A stretch of DNA of 64,000 bases from Bacillus sp. BA3 (GCA_002835675.1 PIZR01000001.1:598075-662074); one strand, 5' to 3'. Numbered from the stretch's first letter, positions 8,324-17,755 are shown. Numbers and translations: made by a program. Notes: generated by a model not told the origin, from the letters alone.

Positions 8324-9625
8324 ATGCTTAAAACTGAAAAATCCTTAGAAGAAATGTCGAAACAGCAAGTTGTTAACTATTTGAACGAAACGGTTAAACC
8401 AGAGGAAGGCGTTATACCTGCATACCTCCTTGGAGACCCAAAAGTTTATGATATAGAACATGAAAAAGTGTTTTTGAAAACATGGGTTTTTATCGGTCAT
8501 GAATCTGAAGTACCGAACAAAGGAGACTTCATGACCCGTGAACTTGCTGGCTACTCGCTCATCATAACTCGTGATGCTGAAGGGGAAATCAGGGCGTTTT
8601 ATAATATGTGCACCCATCGCGGAATGAAACTATGCCGTGCAGATAAAGGGAACAAGTCATTATTTACGTGCCCTTACCATGGGTTTAATTTTAAAAACAC
8701 TGGTGAGCTCGTAGGAGTGCCATTACAAAAGGACATATATGGGGGGAACCTTGACCGCTCGGAAATGGGACTCCACAAAGTGAAGCTTGAATCCTATAAA
8801 GGTCTTTTATTTGGAACTTGGAATGAAGATGCAGAGCCACTTGAAGAGTTTCTTGGAGACATTAAATGGTATTTGGATATCCTTGTAGGACGTGCAGAAA
8901 TGGAAGTGATCGGGGTTCCGCAAAGATTCATTGTTAATTCCAACTGGAAAGTTGGTTCCGATAACTTTGTTGGTGATTCCTATCATACGATGGTCACACA
9001 CGGATCCATTGCAAAACTGGGCATGGTGCCCAATGCTACCTATTCAAAGCGCGGTTTTCAAATCCATACGGATAACGGGCATGGACTAAACTTAGGGACA
9101 CCTAATCCTGACTTCGCTTTCCCGGAAGAATTGAAAGATGAATTTAAAACTAATTTGTCTGAAGAACAATATGGAGTGTTATCAAACTTAAAGAATATGA
9201 TTGGGAATGTCTTCCCTAACTTATCATTTTTAATATCCCATACAAAAATCAAAGACCAATTCATCTCCAACACTTCAATAAGGATGTGGCGGCCAATCGG
9301 TCACAATAAAATGGAAGTGATCGCTTGGATGCTCGTGGAAAAGAACGCCTCCCAAGATTGGAAAGATAGATCAAGAGATTCATTTATCTTGACTTTTAGT
9401 CCATCCGGTATTTTTGAACAGGATGATACGGAAGTTTTTACGGATATTACTGAAGCAGCCCAAGGCCCAATGCCTTTCCTAAAGAATCTAACCTACAATT
9501 ATACAATGGGTCTTCATCGTGAACCAGTTGATTTTATAGGACCTGGTGTTGCATACGATGATAAATTTACTGAAGCGAGCCAAAGGAATTTTTACAAATA
9601 CTGGCTTGAATTGATGACGAAATGA
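8324..9625 (+). CDS. aromatic-ring-hydroxylating (Rieske) dioxygenase, alpha subunit
   Basis: A 433-residue catalytic subunit. The Rieske [2Fe-2S] ligands are C96, H98, C116 and H119 (CTHRG and CPYHG). The mononuclear iron site has D218, H221 and H226 (NFVGDSYHTMVTH) and a carboxylate at D367/D368 (IFEQDD). D218 matches the bridging aspartate that links the Rieske centre to the iron of a neighbouring subunit. The ATG at 8324 follows AAGGGAGAG; an ATG at 8285 has no such site. It would add O2 and two electrons to an aromatic ring to form a cis-dihydrodiol. The beta subunit follows at 9648. No ferredoxin or reductase gene is seen in the window. Confidence 0.95.
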   Translation: MLKTEKSLEEMSKQQVVNYLNETVKPEEGVIPAYLLGDPKVYDIEHEKVFLKTWVFIGHESEVPNKGDFMTRELAGYSLIITRDAEGEIRAFYNMCTHRGMKLCRADKGNKSLFTCPYHGFNFKNTGELVGVPLQKDIYGGNLDRSEMGLHKVKLESYKGLLFGTWNEDAEPLEEFLGDIKWYLDILVGRAEMEVIGVPQRFIVNSNWKVGSDNFVGDSYHTMVTHGSIAKLGMVPNATYSKRGFQIHTDNGHGLNLGTPNPDFAFPEELKDEFKTNLSEEQYGVLSNLKNMIGNVFPNLSFLISHTKIKDQFISNTSIRMWRPIGHNKMEVIAWMLVEKNASQDWKDRSRDSFILTFSPSGIFEQDDTEVFTDITEAAQGPMPFLKNLTYNYTMGLHREPVDFIGPGVAYDDKFTEASQRNFYKYWLELMTK

Positions 9626-9647
9626 TAAGTGGGAGGGGGGAACGGAA

Positions 9648-10157
9648 ATGAATGTGGAGAAAATGTTGCTCAAATGTGAATTTGAACAGTGGCTGTATGA
9701 TGAAGCTCAATTATTGGATGATATTGAATTTGATGATTGGTTCGATTTAATGCACTCGAGCTTACGCTATCAAATGCCTGTACGTGTTAATAAAGAAGGG
9801 GTGGAACGCCCGGATTATTCAACGGAAATGTTTACATTTAATGATGATATTGAGCTGCTGAAACTGCGAGTGGATCGTTTGAAAACGGATTATGCATGGG
9901 CGGAAATACCGCCATCAAGAACACGGCGTTTTGTCTCAAATGTACGCGTTAAAGACTATGTTGAAGGTGAAAAGGCAGTCGTCAAGAGCTATCTGCTTAT
10001 CTATCGGAGCCGCAGCACGGATATTCAGCATGATTTGATTTCAGGGGAACGAAATGATGAATTCATTTTCGAAGAAGGTAAATGGAAACTTTCAAAACGG
10101 ATATTCATTGTTGATCAATCAACGATAAATACCAGAAATCTTGCTATCTTCGTATAA
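9648..10157 (+). CDS. ring-hydroxylating dioxygenase, beta subunit
   Basis: A 169-residue protein of the NTF2-like beta-subunit family. Recognisable segments are FDDWFDLMHSSLRYQMPV near the N-terminus, TRRFVSNVRV in the middle and GKWKLSKRIFIVDQS near the end. Length and position directly after the alpha gene are typical of alpha3beta3 Rieske oxygenases, where beta is structural and can shape substrate range. The start follows GGAGGGGGGAACGG. The gap to alpha is 22 bp, so translation is probably coupled. Confidence 0.92.
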   Translation: MNVEKMLLKCEFEQWLYDEAQLLDDIEFDDWFDLMHSSLRYQMPVRVNKEGVERPDYSTEMFTFNDDIELLKLRVDRLKTDYAWAEIPPSRTRRFVSNVRVKDYVEGEKAVVKSYLLIYRSRSTDIQHDLISGERNDEFIFEEGKWKLSKRIFIVDQSTINTRNLAIFV

Positions 10158-10199
10158 TATTGACTTGAATAAAAAGAGATAACAAGGAGGCTGGTTACA

Positions 10200-10988
10200 A
10201 TGGCAATGGCGTTAAAGGATAAAGTAGTGTTGATTACTGGAGGCAATTCAGGTATAGGAGAGGCTGTCACTAGACGTTTTATACAAGAAGGGGCAAAAGT
10301 CAGCATTATCGGACGCTCGATAGAAACGCTAAATAAAATGAAAGAGGAATTTGGTGAAGAAATCCTCATTAACCAAGGTGATGTAAGTAAATATGAAGAC
10401 AATGAGAGGGCTGTTCAGGCCACTGTCAAGCAATTTGGAAAGCTGGATGTTTTCGTTGCCAATGCAGGAGTCTTTGATGGATTTGCAAAATTTGCCGACG
10501 TAACGCCAGATGCACTTTCAGAAGCATTTGATTTTCTGATCGATATTAACGTTAAAGGATCTTTCTTTGGTGCTAAAGCCGCTCTTAAAGAACTGCAAAA
10601 ATCGAATGGCAATATTATTTTCACCGTATCCGGTGCTAGTTTCTATCCGGATGGCGGCGGGGTTTGGTACACAGCAAGCAAGCATGCCCAAATAGGGCTG
10701 ATGCGCCAACTTGCTTTTGAACTTGCTCCTGACATAAGGGTGAATGCTGTAGCGCCTGGTGGCACTCTGACAGCATTATCGGTCATTCCTCCCCTACGTC
10801 CATTCGTTAAAATCGTGGATAATGAAACGAAGGCCAATAGCATTAAAAAAAGAAACCCTCTTCAGCTTGCACAGATGCCCGAAGATCATGTAGCTGCTTA
10901 TGTCCTGTTAGCATCTGACGCTGCTCGTGCCATCACCGGCGAAGTCATCTCCAGTGATGGAGGATTGTCAGTTCGCGGATTAGGTTGA
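10200..10988 (+). CDS. cis-dihydrodiol dehydrogenase-like SDR
   Basis: A 262-residue classical SDR with GGNSGIG (residues 14-20), NAG near 88 and an intact catalytic set S144, Y157 and K161. The stretch GASFYPDGGGVWYTASKHA closely resembles the active-site region of BphB-type cis-dihydrodiol dehydrogenases, which oxidise the product of ring-hydroxylating dioxygenases to a catechol with NAD+. Its place directly after the dioxygenase subunits supports that role. The AAGGAGG site lies nine bases before the ATG. A second ATG two codons later is possible. Confidence 0.88.
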   Translation: MAMALKDKVVLITGGNSGIGEAVTRRFIQEGAKVSIIGRSIETLNKMKEEFGEEILINQGDVSKYEDNERAVQATVKQFGKLDVFVANAGVFDGFAKFADVTPDALSEAFDFLIDINVKGSFFGAKAALKELQKSNGNIIFTVSGASFYPDGGGVWYTASKHAQIGLMRQLAFELAPDIRVNAVAPGGTLTALSVIPPLRPFVKIVDNETKANSIKKRNPLQLAQMPEDHVAAYVLLASDAARAITGEVISSDGGLSVRGLG

Positions 10989-11028
10989 GTTCATAACAAA
11001 ATAAACTACCGGAAGAAGGTTTATAGGT

Positions 11029-11988
11029 ATGGCTGAATCACTATTGGGCAATAGGATCATTAATCAACTCGCATTTGTTGTAAATGATATTGATGCTGTT
11101 AATCTAGCTTTCACAAGATTGCTGGGCATTAAGAAGGCAGAACCGTTTCTAACTGGTGACAGTTCTGTTTCGAAAGTCACCTTTAGAGGTGTACCAACGG
11201 AATCACAATCCAAACTGGCTTTTCTGAATACACCAACCGTCCAATTTGAACTAATAGAACCCGATAAAAATCCAGGAACGATGCGTGAGTTCCTGGATGA
11301 AGTGGGTGAAGGGATTCACCATATTGCTTTTGATGTAGACTCTATCCAAAAAAGGCTGCCAATCATGGAAAAAAGTGGATACCCAGCTTTGCAAACGGGA
11401 GAATTCACTTCAAGTGACGGCCGATATGTATATGTGGATACACTAAATGATCACAAAACGTTAATTGAAATGCTTGAAAGTGCGGAGCCGAGAGAAACGG
11501 AATGGGAAAGACCAGAAGATGCTAGCGTTCAGCCGCTATTAGGGACTAACAAAGTGGAACAGATTGCGTTAGTTGTAAAAGACCTCGATGCGGCTGCAGA
11601 AGCATATTGTAAGTTGTTGGGGATTGAAAAACCTCAAATCATCCATTCTGGTTCAACCGATATTACAAACGTGATTTACAAAGGGAAGCCCACTGAAGGT
11701 AAGTCAAAATATATGTTCATCGATACGCCGTTAATTCAAATTGAATTAATCGAGCCGGGTGAATCACCCAGTACGTGGAAAGACCATCTTGAAACATATG
11801 GTGAGGGTGTTCACCATATCTCTTTTGTCGTTAAAGACATGGAGGTTAAAATGAAGATGTTAGAAGAAATGGGCTATCCGGTCATACAGACAGGTAACTT
11901 TTTTAACGGAAAAGGCCGTTATGCCTATATGGATACAACATCGACATATAAAGTCATTATTGAATTGCTAGAACGTTTTGATGAGTAA
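11029..11988 (+). CDS. tandem-VOC protein, methylmalonyl-CoA epimerase/glyoxalase-like
   Basis: A 319-residue protein made of two homologous VOC units, about residues 9-150 and 168-317. They share patterns such as NQLAFVVNDID / EQIALVVKDLD, GEGIHHIAFDV / GEGVHHISFVV and a closing LIEMLE / IIELLE. The duplication looks internal and old. Single-unit relatives include methylmalonyl-CoA epimerases; with two units the metal site could form within one chain. It is the last gene of the operon, 40 bp after the dehydrogenase, with a ribosome-binding site AGAAGG. It may act as an isomerase, lyase or second ring-cleavage enzyme; function is uncertain. Confidence 0.8.
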   Translation: MAESLLGNRIINQLAFVVNDIDAVNLAFTRLLGIKKAEPFLTGDSSVSKVTFRGVPTESQSKLAFLNTPTVQFELIEPDKNPGTMREFLDEVGEGIHHIAFDVDSIQKRLPIMEKSGYPALQTGEFTSSDGRYVYVDTLNDHKTLIEMLESAEPRETEWERPEDASVQPLLGTNKVEQIALVVKDLDAAAEAYCKLLGIEKPQIIHSGSTDITNVIYKGKPTEGKSKYMFIDTPLIQIELIEPGESPSTWKDHLETYGEGVHHISFVVKDMEVKMKMLEEMGYPVIQTGNFFNGKGRYAYMDTTSTYKVIIELLERFDE

Positions 11989-12153
11989 ACATGTACCAAT
12001 TGATCATCAAAAGGTGTTCTGGATGCAATTGTCTGGGCATTTGGAACTTACATAATTTAAAATAATGAACTCCGCAGGTCATTAAATCAAAACCTAGCAA
12101 TTTTTCCACCTAATCAGCTGATTAACTTACTAGTAGTGAAAACGTAAAAAGTA

Positions 12154-12197
12154 TACAAGGCAATGGGCAGGAAGGGGACTTCAACCATGGCCTTGTA
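12154..12197. other. long imperfect hairpin downstream of the catabolic operon
   Basis: The arms TACAAGGCAATGG and CCATGGCCTTGTA pair with one bulge around a 19-base loop. No T run follows on either strand, so it is not a standard terminator. It could be an mRNA 3-prime end or a mobile-element remnant. Confidence 0.4.
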
Positions 12198-12267
12198 CGG
12201 TTGGAATAAAAGTGAAAAATTTAACAACAAATGGGGAAATGAAAAATAATTCATAATATTAATATTA

Positions 12268-13005
12268 TTAAAAAACACAAAAAGGAACCCATTTATTAAA
12301 TTTTATTGTGATACAGGCTTTATGTAATCTAGGTAATATCATTTGGATATGGATCGTATTGACCTTTATTGCTTTTTCTGCATCTTTGTCACGAATGGCA
12401 TGGATTACCTGTAAGTGCTCGTTGTTTCGTTCCTCATACCAAGATTTATCAACCATTGTAACATCTTCATTACGGGCGGATAAAAAGGAAATTCGAAAAG
12501 AAAGCCATAATGAATCCGTAGTCCTTTGGAGAAAGTTATTTCTCGAGTAAGAATATAATAAGCGGTGAAATTCAATGTTCGCACGGCTTGCCGCTATTCG
12601 TTCATTACTATTAATTGCCTGTTGCAGTTTATCCGTTGCCCATTCCAGTTTTTTTAATTCCTCTTCCGTAATTCCTTCACAAGCTTTTATATCGAATAGT
12701 TTTCGAGCATTTTCCTGAATTCCAATTCCTGCTGTAAAAGTTCAATATCCACATTGGATATTACCTTCCCTATACCAGGTTTCACCTGAAGCAAATTTTC
12801 CTGTTCCAATTCCTCAAAGCTTCACGAACCGGTGTACGGCTACAATTGAATTGCTGGGCGATATCATCTTCCGTTAAACGGTCTCCAGGCAAAAATATCC
12901 CTTCAATGATCGCATTTTTGATAACAAAAAATATTGCTCCCTTAAGGGCTTAGAAGAATAATGTTCTATTTGATCTGTAATAAATTGATAGTGATTGGTT
13001 TCCAT
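12268..13005 (-). pseudogene. GntR/FCD-family regulator, frameshifted
   Basis: On the minus strand, pieces of one GntR-family regulator lie in order in different frames. The N-terminus (METNHYQF, then YSSKPLREQ) is followed by the winged helix with GDRLTEDDIAQQFNCSRTPVREAL. Then come an FCD-domain start (ELEFRKMLENYSI) and the FCD body (ITEEELKKLEWATDKLQQAI, with HLQVIHAIRDKDAEKAI near the end). Frame changes fall near 12930, 12815 and 12690, so no full-length product can be made. Three separate shifts argue for decay over a single sequencing error. The gene diverged from the RidA remnant and the D-cysteine desulfhydrase gene, which it may once have controlled. Confidence 0.85.
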
Positions 13006-13031
13006 GGTGCTCCTTTCTAAAATCCAATTAT

Positions 13032-13043
13032 ATACAAGTGTAT
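13032..13043. promoter_or_regulatory. palindrome ATACAAGTGTAT, possible relic operator
   Basis: An inverted repeat (ATACA-AG-TGTAT) located 27 bp upstream of the start of the broken GntR gene. GntR/FCD regulators often bind short palindromes beside their own gene. The assignment is positional. Confidence 0.3.
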
Positions 13044-13114
13044 TTATTTTATCTTAAACCGATTTAAGTCATTTCAATGCTTCATACTTTTGATTATTTA
13101 TACAATTCAATTGG

Positions 13115-13440
13115 ATGGATGAAACTATTATTGCTAAAGACTCTCACAAGGCTATCTTTACATATTGGCAGGGGATAAAATTCATGGAATCCCCATCCAT
13201 GCTGAAATTGGGGAACTGCTGATACTTTTGGGGAACCAAGGGTGTCATAAAGTAAGAGGAAGCTCACAGTTGTTTTATTATCATCGGTTTATATTGGTAA
13301 CATTGCCGTGATGAATGATGTATATGGGGATTCTTTTTACAGATAACCATACAAGAGGTGAGATTCATGTTGCTCGATTACATAAAGATGCTATGATTGA
13401 AATCGAAGCTTATACTAAAGAAAAGAATACATCAGATTGA
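13115..13440 (+). pseudogene. RidA-family (enamine/imine deaminase) remnant
   Basis: The start MDETIIAKDSHKAIFTYWQGIK aligns with the RidA N-terminus (a pattern like TKDAPKAIGPYSQGIK). A later frame reads NIAVMNDVYGDSF, and the end VARLHKDAMIEIEA matches the RidA C-terminal ARLPKDVLVEIEA-type motif. These parts lie in different frames with stops between them, and the middle is damaged, so the gene is broken. RidA hydrolyses 2-aminoacrylate, the intermediate released by PLP enzymes such as the D-cysteine desulfhydrase encoded 46 bp downstream. The two probably once formed an operon (inference). Confidence 0.7.
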
Positions 13441-13486
13441 TATTTTCTTTAATATACTACATAGAGGATACAGGAGGAGTTTTAAA

Positions 13487-14482
13487 ATGAATTTAGCACA
13501 ATTTCCTAGAAAGCGATATACACCGACATATACACCAATTGAGAAATTAGGTCATTTTTCTGAGGTTCTTGGGGGACCATCCATTTACGTTAAACGAGAT
13601 GATATGCTTGGTTTGACGGCTGGGGGAAATAAAACAAGAAAACTGGAATTCCTTGTTGCCGATGCATTGGAAAAAGGTGCGGATACGTTGATTACATGTG
13701 GAGGAATTCAGTCAAATCATTGCCGCTTGACACTGGCTGCTGCGGTTAAAGAGAAAATGAAATGCATCCTTGTTTTGGAAGAGGGACTTTCAAAAAATTC
13801 AGAGCCGGATTTTAACGGTAACTATTTTCTCTATCATTTATTGGGGGCTGAACAAATTATAGTTGTACCTAATGGAGCGGACTTAATGCAAGAAATGCAG
13901 AAAGTGGCTAAAGAGGTAACAGAGAAAGGACACCGACCTTACATCATTCCGGTTGGGGGATCCAATGTCATTGGTGCAACCGGATATGTTGCATGTGCTC
14001 AGGAGATCTTGGCACAGTCCTTTGAGCAAGGAATTGATTTGAAAGCAGTTATTTGTGTAAGCGGCAGTGGGGGAATGCATGCTGGCTTGGTGGCAGGATT
14101 TCATGGAAATCAAAGTGGAGTATCAGTAATTGGAATAAACGTAAGCAGAGGAAAAGCGGAACAAGAAGAGAAAGTTTTTCAGCTTGTTAAAGAAACTTTA
14201 ACACATATCGGCATTCCAAATTCAATTCCTCGTGAAGCTGTTACATGTTTTGATGAGTATGTCGGGCCGGGTTATGCTTTGCCTACACCTGAAATGGTGG
14301 AAGCAGTCAAGCTCATGGCAAGAACAGAAGGGATATTGCTGGATCCGGTATATACGGGTAAAGCGGCAGCGGGACTTATTGATTTAATACAAAAAGGCAC
14401 ATTTAAGCCGGAGGATAACATCTTATTTGTTCACTCTGGTGGTGCTTCATCTTTATATGCCAATACTTCTCTATTTAATTGA
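13487..14482 (+). CDS. dcyD: D-cysteine desulfhydrase (ACC deaminase family)
   Basis: A 331-residue PLP enzyme of fold type II. The probable Schiff-base lysine is K49 in LTAGGNKTRKLEF, and the C-terminal SGGASSLYANTSLF is a phosphate-side loop. Length and motifs fit D-cysteine desulfhydrase, which splits D-cysteine to pyruvate, H2S and ammonia; 1-aminocyclopropane-1-carboxylate deaminase is the close alternative. The ATG at 13487 was chosen because AGGAGGAG lies eight bases upstream; longer in-frame starts add an unrelated N-terminal extension. Its upstream neighbours, a RidA gene and a GntR regulator, are both broken. Confidence 0.85.
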   Translation: MNLAQFPRKRYTPTYTPIEKLGHFSEVLGGPSIYVKRDDMLGLTAGGNKTRKLEFLVADALEKGADTLITCGGIQSNHCRLTLAAAVKEKMKCILVLEEGLSKNSEPDFNGNYFLYHLLGAEQIIVVPNGADLMQEMQKVAKEVTEKGHRPYIIPVGGSNVIGATGYVACAQEILAQSFEQGIDLKAVICVSGSGGMHAGLVAGFHGNQSGVSVIGINVSRGKAEQEEKVFQLVKETLTHIGIPNSIPREAVTCFDEYVGPGYALPTPEMVEAVKLMARTEGILLDPVYTGKAAAGLIDLIQKGTFKPEDNILFVHSGGASSLYANTSLFN

Positions 14483-14596
14483 AGTACTGATCATGCAGGA
14501 GGCTTAATCTCACATTTTTCAATAAAGTAGGCATGGTTATTAAGCGAAAAACATAAGTCTAACGCATTGGTAGCGGATAGACAATTGTCCATGGTC

Positions 14597-14630
14597 AAAA
14601 GAGGATTCTACAGTTGTAGAATCCTCTTTT
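14597..14630. terminator. bidirectional terminator
   Basis: AAAAGAGGATTCTAC and its exact complement flank the four-base loop AGTT. The A and T ends let it act on both strands, serving the convergent D-cysteine desulfhydrase and amidohydrolase genes. Confidence 0.93.
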
Positions 14631-14640
14631 AATGACTATT

Positions 14641-16272
14641 TTACTTATCGATTAGAGTCGTCGAATGATCAAAAACAACTTTTCCATCAACGATCGTTAG
14701 CTGTACCTTTGTATTAGGGATTTCCTCTGCCGGTACTTCAAAGAGATTTCGTTCTAATACTATGATATCAGCAAGTTTGCCTACTTCTAATGTACCCAGC
14801 TCCTCATCTCTAAAAGAACCATAAGCGGATCCGGCTGTATAAGCTTTCAATGCTTCGGACAGTGTGATGCACTCATGTGGATGCCATACAGTTTCACCGC
14901 TGCTGTCGATTCTCGTTACTGCACGATAGATTTGCAGAAGCGGATCAAGGGAATCGATTGGGAAGTCGGTTCCGAATGCCAATTTCGCACCGGCTTCTTG
15001 CAATGTTTTAATCGAGAAAACATGCTTTTCTCGTTCTTTTCCAATTCGCTCGGTGTAAACACCTCTTTCGGACATCGCAAAGTGATCCGGCTGCATTGAA
15101 GCTGTCACTCCTAGCTCTTTGAAACGATGAACATCATCGGGGTGGATCACTTCAATGTGTTCAACAGAATGACGCGAATCTCGTTTACCATTTGTCTTTT
15201 GCGCTTCCTCATAGGCATCTAAAGCAAGGCGAATCGCTCCGTCTCCAATGGCATGAAAACGAATGCTAAAGCCTTCTTTATCTGCTTCAACGACCCATTT
15301 TTTGATCGTTTCAGGAGGGAACGAAGATTCACCGCATGTTTTCGGTTGATCAGCATATGGTTCAAGTAAATAAGCGGTACGGGCAGTAATGACGCCATCT
15401 ATGAATTGTTTAAGTCCTGATACACGTAGTTTATCCGATTGAAACGTATCTCGTAATTGTTTGACACGTTCAAGATTGCCATTTAATGCCGGCCATAAAT
15501 GAATGCGTGCTGTTAATTCTCCATTGTCTTCAAATTCCTTGAAAACATCATAATCATTAAGCATTTCCAATGCTTCTATAGCAAATAAGTCGTGGACGGA
15601 TGTTACTCCTAAACTAGCCGCATGGGCGAGGAAATTCGTGAAAAGTTCTCTCTTTTGTTCTTTAGTAAAATCATAGGCATGAAGGATAACCGCATCCATT
15701 GCTTTTTCGTATAAAAGGCCATTAGGTTCTCCAGTTTCGTCTTTACCAATAAATCCATACGAAGGGTTTTCCGTATGACGGGTAATATTTACGATTTCAA
15801 GTGCCTTTGAATTTACCCATGCGTAATGACCTTCTGCGTGAAACATAAGCACCGGACGATCGGGAAGAATACGATCCAATGAATATCGATTCGGTAATTG
15901 CTGCGTATCCCAATATCCCGCATCCCATGAAGCGCCGATTATCCATGGATCTTGCGGACGTGATTCGGCAAATTCACGAATCATTTCCAAAGCTTCTTCT
16001 TCTGAACGTGCTGAGAATAAATTGGCACTATTCATCGAAACAGCCCCATCCATCATGTGAAGATGGAAATCATGAAAACCCGGTATAATTAATTGGTCAT
16101 TATATTGATAGATTTTCGTATTCTCGCCCGAATAAGATTTAACATCCTCCATAGTACCAATCGCAATGATTTTGTTGTCCTTTATCGCAATTGAGGCGGG
16201 CTCTGGTTGATCATGAAGACCTGTAAATACAGCATTACTTGAAATAATCACATCAGCTAGTTGTTGATTCAT
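14641..16272 (-). CDS. amidohydrolase family 3 (YtcJ-like), downstream copy
   Basis: A 543-residue metal-dependent hydrolase of the amidohydrolase superfamily. The metal-binding HxH is in IPGFHDFHLHMMDGA near residue 67. Further histidines lie in RFHAIGDGA and HSVEHIEVIHPDD, and a late aspartate in AFGTDFPID. Family members cleave C-N bonds such as amides, formamides or acylated amines; the substrate here is unknown. The ATG at 16272 lies nine bases after AAGGAA; a TTG at 16278 is also in frame. It follows an APC permease at 16316-17659 by 43 bp and is closely similar to the copy at 17756-19369. No signal peptide, so a cytoplasmic enzyme. Confidence 0.88.
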   Translation of the reverse strand: MNQQLADVIISSNAVFTGLHDQPEPASIAIKDNKIIAIGTMEDVKSYSGENTKIYQYNDQLIIPGFHDFHLHMMDGAVSMNSANLFSARSEEEALEMIREFAESRPQDPWIIGASWDAGYWDTQQLPNRYSLDRILPDRPVLMFHAEGHYAWVNSKALEIVNITRHTENPSYGFIGKDETGEPNGLLYEKAMDAVILHAYDFTKEQKRELFTNFLAHAASLGVTSVHDLFAIEALEMLNDYDVFKEFEDNGELTARIHLWPALNGNLERVKQLRDTFQSDKLRVSGLKQFIDGVITARTAYLLEPYADQPKTCGESSFPPETIKKWVVEADKEGFSIRFHAIGDGAIRLALDAYEEAQKTNGKRDSRHSVEHIEVIHPDDVHRFKELGVTASMQPDHFAMSERGVYTERIGKEREKHVFSIKTLQEAGAKLAFGTDFPIDSLDPLLQIYRAVTRIDSSGETVWHPHECITLSEALKAYTAGSAYGSFRDEELGTLEVGKLADIIVLERNLFEVPAEEIPNTKVQLTIVDGKVVFDHSTTLIDK

Positions 16273-16315
16273 TATCAATCATTCCTTTCAATTCCATAGA
16301 TTAGCTTCCTTATTA

Positions 16316-17659
16316 TTAAGCTTGTTCAATAGCAAGCTCAGGAGGCGGTTGTCTAAACATTTTTGTAAGATTTAATAGGTACATAAATCCGATCGCAAAC
16401 CAAGTTCCTCCTAGTATTAGCGAATAGATATCTAACTTTATCCAAAAGAAACCTGTCAGAGAAGCACCAATTAACGGAATAATAAGGTACCGAATTGTCC
16501 CCATTATGGAACGCTGCTTTTTTCGGAAATAATAGTGAGCGATAACCGAAAGATTAACGAAAGTAAATGCGAATAATGCACCAAAATTTATAAGAGATAC
16601 GGCAGTCGTAAGACTTAAGAATAGAGCGCTTAAAGCAACGACCCCTATAATTAATATGTTGAAGACAGGTGTACGATATTTAGGAGAAAGATATCCGAAT
16701 ATTTTGGCAGGAAGTACACGTTCACGTCCCATTGCATATAAAATACGTGAAGCACTTGTTCCAGACGCTATAGCTGATGAAAAACTTGACATGATCCCTT
16801 CAGCAAGCATATAACTTATCAAAAAGTTACCCCCGATATACATTGCAATTTCCATATAGGCAGATTCCGGGGCTTTAAACGATTGGTAGTCTGGCCAGAC
16901 AAGCTGTAAAAAATAAGAACCGATAAAATAATATAATCCACCAATGATTGTTACAAGATAAATAGCCCTGGGTATAGATTTTCGAGGGTTTTTCGTTTCT
17001 TCAGAAAGAGTTGTTACTGCATCAAATCCTAAAAAGGAAAAGCATAATATAGGGATTATGGACATGAAGCCCTGCATATTTATATTTGGATCAATAAAAG
17101 GAAGGATCGAAAAAATCGTTCCTGCCCCTTGACCATTTAAAAGACCCTTTAATGAAAAAATCGTGAACAATGCAAGTGTTCCGAATTGCAAGAATAGAAG
17201 ACCCGAATTAAGCTTAGCCGCTATCTTAATCCCTAGTATATTTATAATCGTAACCGTGACGATAAAGAGGATAATCCAAATGTACATAGGAATCATTGGG
17301 AAATAGGCCTTCATTGCAATTCCTAACAATAGAGCACTAATCATAGGACTGAACATATAATCCAGTATGATGGTCCAACCTACGAGAAAACCAATGTGAG
17401 GACTTAGGGATTTTTGCGTAAACGTATAGGCAGCACCGGCATTTGGAAAGGCTTTTACCATTTGCGCATAGCTGTATGCTGTAAATAACATAACGATTAA
17501 GGCGACGATATAAGCGGTTGTAATCATCCCGTTCGTGCTTTGAACAGCTACTCCATATGTTGAAAACAAAGTAGTTGGAGCCATAAAGGCCAAACCAAAA
17601 AACACAACATTTTTTAATGGTAGTGAACGTTTAAGAGTTGTTGAGTTTGCATTATCCAT
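16316..17659 (-). CDS. APC-superfamily amino acid/polyamine permease, downstream copy
   Basis: A 447-residue integral membrane protein with about 12 hydrophobic segments. The N-terminal GLAFMAPTTLFSTYGVA, PNAGAAYTFTQKSLSPHIGF in the second to third segments and the cytoplasmic CFSFLGFDAVTTLSEETKNP are typical of APC transporters. It probably imports the substrate of the amidohydrolase encoded next to it (inference). Start ATG with GGGGGA upstream. It is the paralogue of the permease at 19400-20743: many blocks are identical, with differences concentrated in the membrane segments. Confidence 0.9.
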   Translation of the reverse strand: MDNANSTTLKRSLPLKNVVFFGLAFMAPTTLFSTYGVAVQSTNGMITTAYIVALIVMLFTAYSYAQMVKAFPNAGAAYTFTQKSLSPHIGFLVGWTIILDYMFSPMISALLLGIAMKAYFPMIPMYIWIILFIVTVTIINILGIKIAAKLNSGLLFLQFGTLALFTIFSLKGLLNGQGAGTIFSILPFIDPNINMQGFMSIIPILCFSFLGFDAVTTLSEETKNPRKSIPRAIYLVTIIGGLYYFIGSYFLQLVWPDYQSFKAPESAYMEIAMYIGGNFLISYMLAEGIMSSFSSAIASGTSASRILYAMGRERVLPAKIFGYLSPKYRTPVFNILIIGVVALSALFLSLTTAVSLINFGALFAFTFVNLSVIAHYYFRKKQRSIMGTIRYLIIPLIGASLTGFFWIKLDIYSLILGGTWFAIGFMYLLNLTKMFRQPPPELAIEQA

Positions 17660-17755
17660 ATATCAGTCCCCCGTATTTAAAGCTACATTAATATAAAGTA
17701 AACATTAGGTGATAAAGACGCCCTTAAGTGGAGCCTCTTAATATAAAGCCGTTTA

